A stretch of 64,000 nt of DNA from JAFGXT01 sp963677165 (GTDB taxonomy: Bacteria; Verrucomicrobiota; Lentisphaeria; Victivallales; SZUA-371), in the NCBI GenBank assembly GCA_963677165.2, contig CAXXSX010000002.1:868001-932000 (forward strand), read 5' to 3'. How positions within the stretch are numbered: the stretch's first letter is position 1; each line of letters begins with the position of its first letter. Shown here one piece after another: positions 33,683-42,361 of this stretch. The notes beneath the pieces were generated by a model that was given only the letters and a program-made list of their open reading frames with translations, did not search any database and had not been told where the DNA came from. The position numbers and the translations under genes are program-made.

Positions 33683-34020
33683 AAATTTGTATAGCCATAC
33701 AAGAAGACAATGGCATGCAAAGCAGGATCGCCAGTTATTTCGAAGGTGCTTCTTACTATCTGGTTGGAGACCCTCAATCGATGGTCTATACCATTTATGA
33801 TTTTGAGAAGTACTTTCCGGTTGGAGACAACACCCCCATCGAGGTGCTGAAAAGCATGAATATCGGAGCCGTCATCTGCTCGCAACTCAAAAATGGAGTT
33901 GCAGAACAACTGCAGAAAAGCGGCATCAGCCTTTTCCAGGCTGACTCTGATGTTGCGTGTGAAGCAATTGAGCATTTCGTAAAAGGGTGCCTTCAACCAT
34001 ACAGCGCTAAAATTGCATGA
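33679..34020 (+). CDS. NifX/NifB-type dinitrogenase iron-molybdenum cofactor domain protein
   Basis: The 113-residue protein matches the small DiNase_FeMo-co fold. It starts MKICIAIQEDNGMQSRIASY and ends in FEGASYYLVGD-type, GAVICSQLKNGVAEQL and VACEAIEHFVKG segments. This superfamily includes NifX, NafY and the C-terminal part of NifB, as well as many stand-alone proteins in anaerobes that bind or carry metal clusters. No other nif gene is nearby, so nitrogen fixation is not implied. It is coupled to the YPDG-repeat protein by a four-base overlap, with a GGAGG site inside the upstream gene. Confidence 0.85.
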   Translation: MKICIAIQEDNGMQSRIASYFEGASYYLVGDPQSMVYTIYDFEKYFPVGDNTPIEVLKSMNIGAVICSQLKNGVAEQLQKSGISLFQADSDVACEAIEHFVKGCLQPYSAKIA

Positions 34021-34096
34021 TGAAAAATTTGCAGACAGCTTGTAAATCAGCTTGGAAAAAGATATAGTTTTCTAAATTGAAATTTATATTTTTTTT

Positions 34097-34162
34097 CCGC
34101 TTCCGCAAGGAGCATCAGCGACTGGAGCTTGAAGCGGCATTAACGCCATCCGTCGTGCGGAT
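34097..34162 (-). repeat. Short double-hairpin repeat, copy R4
   Basis: On the minus strand ATCCGCACGACGGAT is followed by GGCGTTAATGCCGCTTCAAG and, after a longer middle, GCGGAAGCGG. It ends just 7 bases before the GGGAGG ribosome site of the permease gene. Confidence 0.75.
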
Positions 34163-34182
34163 TCAACCCGGGAGGTATATAC

Positions 34183-35205
34183 TTGCTTCGGTATCTGACA
34201 AAACGTATTATGCTGGCTCTGCTCACATTGTTTATCATTCTTTCGCTGAGCTATATTCTGATGCGTCTGGCACCGGGAGATCCAACTCGTAGCCAGATGC
34301 TGGGAGAAGGACAGGCTCAAACAGAAGGACTTAAGACAGATCAGGGGCTTGCAGGCAACAATGCGGTTCGAAAGAAGCTGTTCCTCGACAAACCGGTTTA
34401 TGTCGGGTTATTTTACTGGTATTCCGAGCTTATTCTCCATGGAAACCTGGGCGAGTCTGCCTCTGTCGATAAAGGACGTCCTGTTGGTGAACTGATCATG
34501 TCACGATTGCCGATTACGCTCCGACTCAATATTATCGCTGTAATCATCACTTATCTTTTTGCCATTCCGCTGGGAATCTATTCCGCGGTAAAACCGGATA
34601 CCCCCCTGGACCGCATGATCACGTTCTTTCTGTTTTTCCTGTATTCGCTGCCGGTTTTCTGGGTGGCGCTGATGTTTCAGGCTGGACTTTGTGTCGGAGG
34701 TTTATTTCCGATCTTTCCACTAAAAGGGCTTGCCGCTGGAAATATTACCGGACTTAGCACCTGGCATATCGTCTGGGATTATACCCTGCATTATGTTTTG
34801 CCGGTGGCCTGCCTGTCCTATGCTGGATTTGCTGGATTGTCACGCTATGCTCGTTCCGGCATGCTGGATGTAATTCATCAGGATTACATCAGAACTGCCC
34901 GCGCCAAGGGGCTTCCGGAATATCTTGTTATCTTCAAACATGCCCTGCGCAACGCCATGATCATCCTGATTACGCTGTTTGCGGGAATACTCCCCGGACT
35001 GATCTCCGGAAGTATCATTGTTGAATATGTATTCAGCATTCCAGGCATGGGAAACTTGTCAATGATGGCGCTGTCGAGCCGGGATTATCCGCTGTTAATG
35101 GCTTTATTTGGATTTGCGGGAGCACTTACACTTGCCGGAATCATGATTTCTGATATATTATATGTCGTAGTCGATCCGCGCATTACATTCGACAGTAGAA
35201 AATAG
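34183..35205 (+). CDS. DppB/OppB-type ABC transporter permease
   Basis: The 340-residue protein has six membrane segments and the family landmarks RLAPGDPTRSQ near the N-terminus, the ARAKGLPEYLVIFKHALRNA EAA-like loop that contacts the ATPase, and PGLISGSIIVEYVFSIPGMG. It would import peptides or oligosaccharides with a second permease, ATPases and a binding protein. The start is a TTG at 34183, supported by GGGAGG 8 bases upstream. The gene is followed by two small membrane-protein genes rather than a DppC-type permease, so partner subunits must be elsewhere. The binding protein at 1202 is a possible partner. Confidence 0.93.
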   Translation: MLRYLTKRIMLALLTLFIILSLSYILMRLAPGDPTRSQMLGEGQAQTEGLKTDQGLAGNNAVRKKLFLDKPVYVGLFYWYSELILHGNLGESASVDKGRPVGELIMSRLPITLRLNIIAVIITYLFAIPLGIYSAVKPDTPLDRMITFFLFFLYSLPVFWVALMFQAGLCVGGLFPIFPLKGLAAGNITGLSTWHIVWDYTLHYVLPVACLSYAGFAGLSRYARSGMLDVIHQDYIRTARAKGLPEYLVIFKHALRNAMIILITLFAGILPGLISGSIIVEYVFSIPGMGNLSMMALSSRDYPLLMALFGFAGALTLAGIMISDILYVVVDPRITFDSRK

Positions 35206-35232
35206 TGCAATAACCCATAGAGGCAACAGGCA

Positions 35233-35886
35233 ATGGCTAATGAAAAATTTGTAAGTACAACCGGACTTTACCGGATCAAGGACAAAATAGCTTCCGCCAC
35301 GGAATCCGACCAAGCTGTTGAAGCGGATCAGACTCCGGAACTGCCGCAGGAAGAAGAAATTCTGCAACCTGTCGAAAACAAGCCCAAAGCCAGAAACCGC
35401 CAGTTTGACCGTGCGCTCCAAATGCGCCACGAAGAATACCGCAAGCTAAAACGTGATATCTCCACCAGATATGCAGAATCCATTGCCGCGATGAGCGAAA
35501 AACTTGCCGGACTGAATGCCTCCACGGAGGCGGTTAACTCGGCTCTGGAACTAATTACCGAAAAACAGCGCGAAATTGATGGATTGCAGGAAGAATGGGA
35601 CAACGAAAATTATACTGCAGAACTCGCGGCAGCCATGAAAACCCTCGAAAACTTGCGACTTGAGCTGATCCGACAAAATTCACGGCTGGCGGAAAAAACC
35701 TCCGGCAGCGGCAATGGAACAACTGCTAACGGCAGCTCATCACTACTGCCAGAATTGAGTTCGCTGTCGTTCAAACAGCTTGCCAGAATGGGATTTATGT
35801 TTTTTTCACCGTTGCTGATTACCCTGCTGATTGTAGCAATAATTATCGGTGCGGCAGTTATGATGTCAATGAGAATGAGTTACTAA
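35233..35886 (+). CDS. Coiled-coil protein with C-terminal membrane anchor
   Basis: The 217-residue protein has an acidic, disordered start, a long predicted coiled coil (about 55-160, rich in Glu, Lys, Leu and Arg) and a Ser/Gly/Asn linker. One C-terminal hydrophobic segment follows (FFSPLLITLLIVAIIIGAAV). I recognise no family. It lies 27 bases after the permease gene and 21 bases before the next small gene. It could be an accessory or tethering subunit of the transporter. Confidence 0.7.
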   Translation: MANEKFVSTTGLYRIKDKIASATESDQAVEADQTPELPQEEEILQPVENKPKARNRQFDRALQMRHEEYRKLKRDISTRYAESIAAMSEKLAGLNASTEAVNSALELITEKQREIDGLQEEWDNENYTAELAAAMKTLENLRLELIRQNSRLAEKTSGSGNGTTANGSSSLLPELSSLSFKQLARMGFMFFSPLLITLLIVAIIIGAAVMMSMRMSY

Positions 35887-35907
35887 CACTGTAGGAGATA
35901 GATTGTC

Positions 35908-36114
35908 ATGCCCGGACCCGGAGTCCATATTAAGGTAGACTATACTCAGAAAACTTCTGAACGACGACGGATGTCGCACTATCTCCGGGCCACTAACTTT
36001 AAGAAAATCGCGGGATCCCCTGTTGTCGGGCACTCGATCCGGCGCAACCGGGTACTCGTTACCATCGTTTTCCTGGCAATCATCGCCACCGGAATGTATT
36101 TCGTAATTTTTTAG
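35908..36114 (+). CDS. Small single-pass membrane protein
   Basis: This 68-residue protein has a basic N-terminal half and one C-terminal hydrophobic segment (VLVTIVFLAIIATGMYFVIF) preceded by HSIRRNR. A TAGGAGA ribosome site precedes the start. The arrangement of basic residues before a single helix resembles the extreme N-terminus of DppC/OppC permeases. It could therefore be a truncated OppC-like gene, but it has a proper stop and no continuation downstream, so an independent small protein is equally likely. A 396-bp inverted-repeat element begins 107 bases downstream. Confidence 0.6.
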   Translation: MPGPGVHIKVDYTQKTSERRRMSHYLRATNFKKIAGSPVVGHSIRRNRVLVTIVFLAIIATGMYFVIF

Positions 36115-36220
36115 GTTGCTTTTTTCCACTGAGATCCACAGAAAATTGATAAATTTTCTCTGAGAATGTTATGGTCGCAAAGTATAGAAATCAAGAAACG
36201 AAGTTTTTTAATTCTTAATT

Positions 36221-36616
36221 CTTAATTAATTGATAATGTGCCAAATTTTGTGATACAACGAAAAATCATGCTTACTGCGATTACATTGCAAAATGATTTT
36301 TCTGGGTAGCATGCGATCTCCGAGCGCATAAAGCACGTCTGCCACAAACGCCGTAGACACGGATTCTCAGAAACCATCTATACTCAAATTATTCGTGACT
36401 TTAAAAGATTAGGCATTAATCTAAACGATAACAGCAAAATTGCTATTTGCGCTCGGAGATCGCAAGCTACGGCTCACGCCCAAACACCAACCGCCACGTA
36501 AATAATATTTTTGTTTTAACTTGCTTTTGGGCATTAACCCATCTATTCTTATCCTGGCAATAAACAAGTCCTACCGCTTACCATCACAACTTTTGGCACA
36601 TTAACAATTAATTAAG
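36221..36616. mobile_element. MITE-like element with 25-bp terminal inverted repeats
   Basis: The left end (36221-36245) and the right end (36592-36616) are inverted copies that differ at one of 25 positions; allowing three mismatches the match extends to about 34 bases. A second, internal inverted repeat of 24 bases (36307-36330 with 36446-36469, two mismatches) carries the GCGATCTCCGAGCGCA core. The 396 bases between the ends have no coding potential. The ends include TTAATTAA, so target-site duplications cannot be separated from the repeat. The right end supplies the stop codon of the minus-strand gene at 36608. Confidence 0.7.
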
Positions 36617-37108
36617 GTTTTTCCAGAGATAGGAAAATACGGCCTGACTTTTTATTACCGAGTCGATTTTGTCAATAGCTTCGGCTAACCCGATCGTCAT
36701 ATCATAGAATTCCTGGATATCAGACAATCGGTCGCGACGACGCGAACAACCGAGAACTGGGGTCATGTCATCGCGGAATGCCGGAGTATAGATCGGACGA
36801 CCTTCCCAACCCATTAATGTCAACAGCAGATGAGCGGAACCAATTCCCACAGGTTGATCAAGCTTTGTCAGGGCAATGATATATTGTCCGTCAGTAATGG
36901 TATCGTTCTTTAAAGAGACGGTTCTTGCTTCAGGACCAAAGCAGTTGATCTTTAACTTCAAACCTTCCTCCGGGCCGAACGGTGTATATTTTATGCTTTC
37001 GATACGGTCATGATAAAGCTCCAGAAATTCATGAAATAACGATCCCTGTTCCGTTCCAAAAAATTCTTCCGGTTTACTGCTTGTCTGATACTTTGTCGGC
37101 ACTTCCAT
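36608..37108 (-). CDS. Unknown protein, C-terminus altered by the inverted-repeat element
   Basis: The 166-residue protein has no signal peptide, membrane segment or motif that I recognise. It contains beta-rich segments (IESIKYTPFGPEEGLKLKIN) and a helical C-terminal third. The last codons and the TAA stop fall within the right inverted repeat of the MITE-like element, so the original C-terminus may have been longer or different. A double-hairpin repeat lies 17 bases upstream of its start. It is convergent with the permease operon. Confidence 0.65.
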   Translation of the reverse strand: MEVPTKYQTSSKPEEFFGTEQGSLFHEFLELYHDRIESIKYTPFGPEEGLKLKINCFGPEARTVSLKNDTITDGQYIIALTKLDQPVGIGSAHLLLTLMGWEGRPIYTPAFRDDMTPVLGCSRRRDRLSDIQEFYDMTIGLAEAIDKIDSVIKSQAVFSYLWKNLN

Positions 37109-37891
37109 TTCAACTAATCCCCCATCCGTACGACGGATTGCGTTTGTACTGCTTCATACTTCGCGCGTCGCGCTACGGAAGCAGAATTTTGTTTTTATGC
37201 GAAAGCAGTACCGGAAGATCGAATACACAAAAAAGGCGCATTCAATCACACCGTTAAGAGGTACGCCAATACCCGACAAAAGATATGATGAATGCGCCGA
37301 AAAATGAAAGAATACGCCCGTTTATAATACATCCATTATAAACGAGCGCAACTCCCAACATTCTGTTTCTTTTGTCTGAAATTTGGCGTTTTCTTAACGA
37401 AACGGTAATGCTGAAAGCCATCGCTATTAAAAATGACTTATGATTGTCTTAAATTCGGTAATCTATAGTAAAATTCCTCAATCTGTTAAACACTAATATA
37501 TAGTCTAATCCCCATTAACATAAAAAGCAAGTTGCAATTTATAAACCCATAGGACAATATTGAAGTAGCAGAAATGACTTTCCGCAATTGCAGGAAAAGA
37601 TCAGAAGCATGCAAACATCTATCAAAGCAGTGAATTTGATCCGTTTTACCTTCATTTTAACAAAATCGAATAAAACAGTATTAAAAAATTGAAAATCGTG
37701 AAGTAAAATCTATGCATGGCACTTATTTAGATCATAAAATGAGCTCAAGTAAGTGGAAGAGGGGGTCATGCTTTCAGGTTTTTAGAATATGTAAAATTTT
37801 TACTGGAAAGTAGTCTTTTTCATTGAAAACACTTATAAAAATATCTATATTTATGTCTTAATATATTTTAGATGTCATATGCGAGGTCAAA
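37109..37891. other. Long intergenic region with repeat R5 and a palindrome
   Basis: About 780 bases without a gene. It starts with repeat R5. At 37319-37344 CGTTTATAA and TTATAAACG form a 9-base inverted repeat around eight bases. The remaining 500 bases are AT-rich and I see no open frame, RNA gene or terminator. A promoter for the membrane protein at 37892 must lie here. Confidence 0.5.
37125..37184 (+). repeat. Short double-hairpin repeat, copy R5
   Basis: TCCGTACGACGGA is followed by TTGCGTTTGTACTGCTTCAT, an inner TCGCGC-GTC-GCGC region and CTACGGAAGCAG. It is close in sequence to R6 and R2. Confidence 0.8.
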
Positions 37892-39253
37892 GTGGACAGT
37901 ATAAGTAGCTCCCGGGAAAACTATTTTTCTGAATTTATCAAGTATAACCGATTATTAATCGTTTTTTTATTTTGCTGGATTGTTGTAATATCGGTACTGA
38001 CCAGTTTGATATACGCCAACCGGTTGATTTATCCCCCACTGCGTTCGGATGCCATTGGCTACTATATGTATCTTCCTGCAGTAATTTCGTATGGCGATAT
38101 CACTGCGACATCGGTAATTGATGACAAATTCAGGGGTAGTATTCCAAGCTGGACAGGAGTACTTCCGTATGGAAAAAACAAATATATCATAAAATATACA
38201 ATCGGCTGGGCTATTCTTGTTATGCCTTTTTATTTTCTCGGTTATATTGTTTCCTGGCTGGCCAAAGCGCCGCTTGACGGTTTTTCAATGATTTCATTAT
38301 ATTTTGTGCCTGGTGCCGGAATGTTTTACGCTGTCGCAGGCGCCTTGTTCCTCTGGCTGATTTTAAGACGCTTCCTGCGGGAAAAAGCGATAATGTTCGT
38401 TATGTGCCTGCTTGTAACTGGCACCCCTCTATTGCATTATGCCACGTTCGATTCAATTTTTTCCCATATTCATTCCTTTTTCCTGATCACTTTACTGTTC
38501 TGGTTACTTCCTTATATCTTTGAAAAGGAAAAAAGCTGGGCAATCATTCTTGCCGGCCTTATTTCCGGTCTGATTATTATTACGAGAATAACCAATGCAG
38601 TATGGCTGATTGCGATTCCGTTTTATGGTGTATTCGATTATAATGATTTTAGAAATAAACTTTCTTTAGTCAGAATAAAATGGCCTGCCATTATCGGAGC
38701 CTGCATTATGTTGGTGCTACCGATTTTTCTTCAAATACTTTATTGGCACAGTATAACCGGAAATTGGATATATTATTCCTATGGAAATGAAGGCTTTAAC
38801 TTTCTGAATCCCCATACTTTCGGCGTCCTGTTCAGCGTAAGAGCCGGAATGTATTTCTGGACTCCTTTACTATTTCCCGCTACTATTGGTTTTTATTGTC
38901 TCTTCCGAAATAAAAATCCGTATTTTACCGGTATTATCATTGGCGCAATATTTAATTTATGGATAATTTCTTCCTGGAGAAACTGGTTTTACGGCGGCTT
39001 CTCTTTGCGTCCGATAACTGATTCCATAGTTGTTCTGGCTATTGGTCTTGCAGCCTTCTGGAAAGATATTTCTCCACGAAAATATGCCCGTTATGCTATG
39101 ATTATCATGATTCTCTGCTGCGTTTGGACTATATGGCTGATGATTAAATACTGGCTTGGTATAATTCCCTTTGACGGTGTAACTTTTAAATATTTTTCTG
39201 AAACCTTTTTTTCACTACATAGAACGCCCGAATACTGGAAGCTTATTCCCTGA
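37892..39253 (+). CDS. Polytopic membrane protein, GT-C glycosyltransferase-like
   Basis: The 453-residue protein has about eleven membrane segments. The first extracytoplasmic loop has YPPLRSDAIGYYMYLP, an acidic motif in the position where GT-C enzymes hold their catalytic Asp. This fits a lipid-phosphate-sugar-dependent glycosyltransferase (GT39/PMT-like), but no specific family is certain. The start is a GTG at 37892 with GAGG upstream. It stands alone between long intergenic regions, and I see no terminator after it. Confidence 0.7.
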   Translation: MDSISSSRENYFSEFIKYNRLLIVFLFCWIVVISVLTSLIYANRLIYPPLRSDAIGYYMYLPAVISYGDITATSVIDDKFRGSIPSWTGVLPYGKNKYIIKYTIGWAILVMPFYFLGYIVSWLAKAPLDGFSMISLYFVPGAGMFYAVAGALFLWLILRRFLREKAIMFVMCLLVTGTPLLHYATFDSIFSHIHSFFLITLLFWLLPYIFEKEKSWAIILAGLISGLIIITRITNAVWLIAIPFYGVFDYNDFRNKLSLVRIKWPAIIGACIMLVLPIFLQILYWHSITGNWIYYSYGNEGFNFLNPHTFGVLFSVRAGMYFWTPLLFPATIGFYCLFRNKNPYFTGIIIGAIFNLWIISSWRNWFYGGFSLRPITDSIVVLAIGLAAFWKDISPRKYARYAMIIMILCCVWTIWLMIKYWLGIIPFDGVTFKYFSETFFSLHRTPEYWKLIP

Positions 39254-39517
39254 CAACTTGATTATTCATTTCGTCACATTAATATTTTTCCACGGAAAAA
39301 AGTTGATAAGATAGAGAAAATGCTGCAAAAAAAATGGCCCGCAGCAGTTGGAGCCAAAATTGTGGAGTGTTATATTTTATCGTGTTTCGTAAGATTATGT
39401 CTATCAATAAAATAAACAAACAAGACCATAGTCGCATTTTGTAACTTACTAATTAACAGTAATATTGATTGAATGAAACGATGCACGGCAGCACTGTTTG
39501 GACAGAATGTTAAGTAA

Positions 39518-40393
39518 TTAGCTCCTTACATCCGGTATTCCATTTGAGCTGTTGGCTGTATCCCGAAATCTCCCTGGCGGAATACCGTTGATTTCCCGGA
39601 ATCTCCGTACAAAGTGTACATAGTTGCTGAAGCCGGAACGGTCAGCAACTTCATATACGGTCAGATCTGTCTCCTTTAGTAATTTTCTGGCATGGTCCAT
39701 TCGGCATTGCGTCAGGAAATCTTGAAAAGAGCAACTCGAATACGTGTTGAACAACTGTGAGACGTAGCCGGAGGTGATGCTGAAAACTTTTGCCGCCAGC
39801 TCCCGGCTTATTTCCTCCTGAAAGCTGTTGGCGGTCCAATTGCGAATCCGGTTAAATAGAAGTTCCGGTCTCCCGCTGGACGGATTGGGATTACGTAAGC
39901 ATTCTTGTTTCGCCATTCCGAGTAAGGATTTTGCGAGGGCATGAATTACTTCCCGGTCTTTTATTTCAACCGCGGCATTCAAGGTTTTTACGACGTTTCT
40001 CATCGCCTCGCTGTAGGGCAAACCGGTATGATGAAAGTCCGCCTCCGGCTTGATTATAATATCCGGAGAGTCATTGACATAGAAGGACACCCGCAGGAAG
40101 TCGTTACGCGGAACCACGCAAAGCATTTCATAGGAGCCGCTCCAGTCATGTTTTTCCCAGGTACAGGGCAGACAATAGACAATATCGCCGGTCTCGAGTT
40201 TTATATTTTTATTTCCGCCGGGTAATGGCAGAATCGCATGTTTTAAGCCGGATAGAATAACCTGCAGTCTGGACTTTGACAAATAAGCCGCGCCGGCAGG
40301 CGTTGACTCGCTTGGAACTGCAAAATAGACATTCTTTAAAGGGAGTTTTCGTCCTTCATCCAGTTTGTCCAGAATAAGCTGTCTGTTTTCCAT
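39518..40393 (-). CDS. AraC-family regulator, divergent from the sialidase-like gene
   Basis: The protein (291 residues from the ATG at 40393) has an N-terminal cupin-like sensor region and a C-terminal double helix-turn-helix. The latter shows VFSITSGYVSQLFNTY, then LLKETDLTVYEVADRSGFSN and the signature YVHFVRRFREINGIPPGRFR. I chose the internal ATG because CAGGA lies 7-10 bases before it; the upstream ATG at 40414 has no such site. It shares a 112-base divergent region with the sialidase-like gene and is the likely activator. Confidence 0.9.
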   Translation of the reverse strand: MENRQLILDKLDEGRKLPLKNVYFAVPSESTPAGAAYLSKSRLQVILSGLKHAILPLPGGNKNIKLETGDIVYCLPCTWEKHDWSGSYEMLCVVPRNDFLRVSFYVNDSPDIIIKPEADFHHTGLPYSEAMRNVVKTLNAAVEIKDREVIHALAKSLLGMAKQECLRNPNPSSGRPELLFNRIRNWTANSFQEEISRELAAKVFSITSGYVSQLFNTYSSCSFQDFLTQCRMDHARKLLKETDLTVYEVADRSGFSNYVHFVRRFREINGIPPGRFRDTANSSNGIPDVRS

Positions 40394-40505
40394 ATATAAT
40401 TCCTGAGTTAACAATATGTATATATATTGTAATTTCAGTATATTTAAAAATCAAGTTTCATATTGTATAATAAGTATATTGACTTAAAAACACAGGAGTG
40501 TCGTT

Positions 40506-41615
40506 ATGGAAAAACCATCAGTAATATCCCCGGTCCTGGACAAGCATCTGACCGTGGCTCGTCAGTTTCAAGGAATACCGGGTATCGAGAGGTCTTCCGG
40601 AGGAAGATTATGGGCAACATGGTATGCCGGAGGAACCGGGGAAGGTCCGGAAAATTTTGTAGTCCTGGTTACCAGTGATGATGACGGGGCGACCTGGAGC
40701 GAACCGGTCGCGGTGGCCGAAGCGCCCGGTAATGAACGCTGTTATGATCCAACCTTGTGGCTAGGTCCGGATGGCGTTTTACGCTGGTTCTGGGCCCATA
40801 CCTGGAGTCCGCAGAATAAGACCATCACTAATGGGCGCGACGGAGTTTGGTACACTGAGTGTGCTGATTGTGAATCGGCTTTGCCTGAATGGTCCGAGCC
40901 GGTCAGGATCGCAAACGGAGTGATGATGAACAAGCCTACCGTTATGTCAAATGGTGAGTGGGTATATCCGACTGCACTGTGGAGCGGGAATACCGGGAAC
41001 GCCCCTGCTGCCGATGATTTACTTTGCGAGTGTTTTTCAAATATGAGTGTGTCCACCGATGGCGGAAAGAGTTTTGAACTCAGGATTGGTCCTGACGTTA
41101 AGGAGCGCGGTTACGATGAACACATGTTCGTTGAACTGAATGATGAACGGGTATGGTGTCTGGTCAGAACGGGTTACGGGATCGGGCAGAGTTTTTCCGA
41201 CGACTGGGGAAAAACGTGGCGCGATACCGGGGATTCCGGTCTTGGCGGACCGAGCTCACGCTTCTTTATCCGTCGTCTCGCTTCCGGACGCTTATTGCTG
41301 ATCAATCATGCATACAATGAACCGGAAGGTAAATATACCAGATGTAATCTGACCGCTTACCTGTCTGAGGACGATGGCAAGACCTGGCCCTACAGTATGA
41401 TGCTTGACGAACGTGAAATGGTCTCCTATCCGGATGGAAAACAGGATGAGGACGGGAATATTTGGATTATCTATGATTTCAATCGTTATGGAGCCGGTGA
41501 TATTCTTTTTGCGAAATTCACGGAAGAGGATGTAATATCCGGTAAAATTGTCACTGAAGGTTCAAAACTGAAACAGCTGATTAACCGTACCGGCGGAGTA
41601 AAGCAGAAAAAATGA
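40506..41615 (+). CDS. Sialidase-superfamily (BNR/Asp-box) six-bladed propeller protein
   Basis: The 369-residue protein carries four or more Asp-box motifs at regular spacing: SDDDGATW, STDGGKSF, SDDWGKTW and SEDDGKTW. It also has the RQFQGIPGIERSSGGRLWAT opening common to exo-sialidase-like proteins. The fold is therefore a six-bladed propeller. Sialidases remove terminal sialic acids, but many Lentisphaerota relatives lack proof of that activity and may act on other sugars. There is no signal peptide, so it would act in the cytoplasm. A CAGGAG ribosome site precedes the ATG. It is divergent from an AraC regulator. Confidence 0.85.
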   Translation: MEKPSVISPVLDKHLTVARQFQGIPGIERSSGGRLWATWYAGGTGEGPENFVVLVTSDDDGATWSEPVAVAEAPGNERCYDPTLWLGPDGVLRWFWAHTWSPQNKTITNGRDGVWYTECADCESALPEWSEPVRIANGVMMNKPTVMSNGEWVYPTALWSGNTGNAPAADDLLCECFSNMSVSTDGGKSFELRIGPDVKERGYDEHMFVELNDERVWCLVRTGYGIGQSFSDDWGKTWRDTGDSGLGGPSSRFFIRRLASGRLLLINHAYNEPEGKYTRCNLTAYLSEDDGKTWPYSMMLDEREMVSYPDGKQDEDGNIWIIYDFNRYGAGDILFAKFTEEDVISGKIVTEGSKLKQLINRTGGVKQKK

Positions 41616-41651
41616 TGAACAAAAAAATATTGGATTTGGCGAAGTAATGCT

Positions 41652-41959
41652 AGGGAATCCGGGGTCTGTACATGGATACATTTTTCCACCAGTTTGTCAT
41701 TTCACATTGGGGACTTCACATTGGAGACGGATGCATATAATTTTATTTTTGAGTTCAATTCTATGCATTTACCTCCAGTTTCCCAGTTAAAACGATTTTT
41801 TAGTGCCATTTTTCACTTTTAAGAGAAAAAAACCAATACTATAACTTATATTAGCATCGGATATTTATAACGGCAAGTTGGCATCGAACTAATGAGGCAG
41901 AATCTCTGGAAAAATGAATGTTTTGAGCTTAATATTTTAAATTATACGCATCCTCCCCC
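41652..41959. repeat. 300-bp direct repeat flanking the AT-rich island, copy 1
   Basis: The segment matches 44412-44706 in the same orientation with only scattered differences. Copy 1 carries an extra short tandem duplication (ACATTGGGGACTTC-like unit near 41705). It ends in AATTATACGCATCC, which supplies the last codons and stop of the minus-strand gene at 41937. No open frame runs through the repeat and no transposase is present. Confidence 0.88.
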
Positions 41960-42200
41960 ATGATTCATAACCGGACATTTTGTTTAAAGTTTTAACTTTC
42001 AAAACTTGGCTTGGACGTGACTCCTTGTCTTCTCCAACTGCAATAATCTGGTAAGAAAACACGGTTCCAGACTTTAACTTAGTATCAGGATGCTCCGTTT
42101 CTTTAACGGTTTCGATTACCTTTCCATTACGATAAACCTTGTACGCATTTGCCTTTTTTACTGGCTCCCACTTTATCACGACTTTCGTAAAACCAGCCAT
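41937..42200 (-). CDS. Short fibronectin type III-like domain protein, possibly a fragment
   Basis: The 87-residue frame has the pattern of a single Fn3 domain: VVIKWEPVKKANAYKVYRNG, then TEHPDTKLKSGTVFSYQIIA and SRPSQVLKVKTL. It has no signal peptide of its own and its last residues come from the direct repeat. It may be the end of a larger secreted protein cut by a rearrangement, since Fn3 domains normally sit within longer extracellular proteins. I see no good ribosome site. Confidence 0.5.
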   Translation of the reverse strand: MAGFTKVVIKWEPVKKANAYKVYRNGKVIETVKETEHPDTKLKSGTVFSYQIIAVGEDKESRPSQVLKVKTLNKMSGYESWGRMRII

Positions 42201-42361
42201 AAATGCAACCGGTCTATGAGGTTTGGTTTGGCAAAAATAACTACACTGCTACTTAACAGTAGCAGTATAATAAATTTCAAAAAATATAATTTTGAATTTG
42301 TCATATGAATAAAAAATGATGTTGTATATTTTCAGCGGCATTCCTGTTGAATGATTTTAAC

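Noticed and set aside
33679..34020. Evidence for nitrogen fixation
   Set aside because: The NifX-like fold is common in non-diazotrophic anaerobes and no other nif gene is present.
36121..36175. Terminator after the small membrane-protein gene
   Set aside because: AGAAAATT-GAT-AAATTTTCT forms a stem but is AT-only and has no U-run in the right place.
39254..39517. A small gene in the gap after the GT-C-like protein
   Set aside because: No frame with a ribosome site or plausible composition is present.
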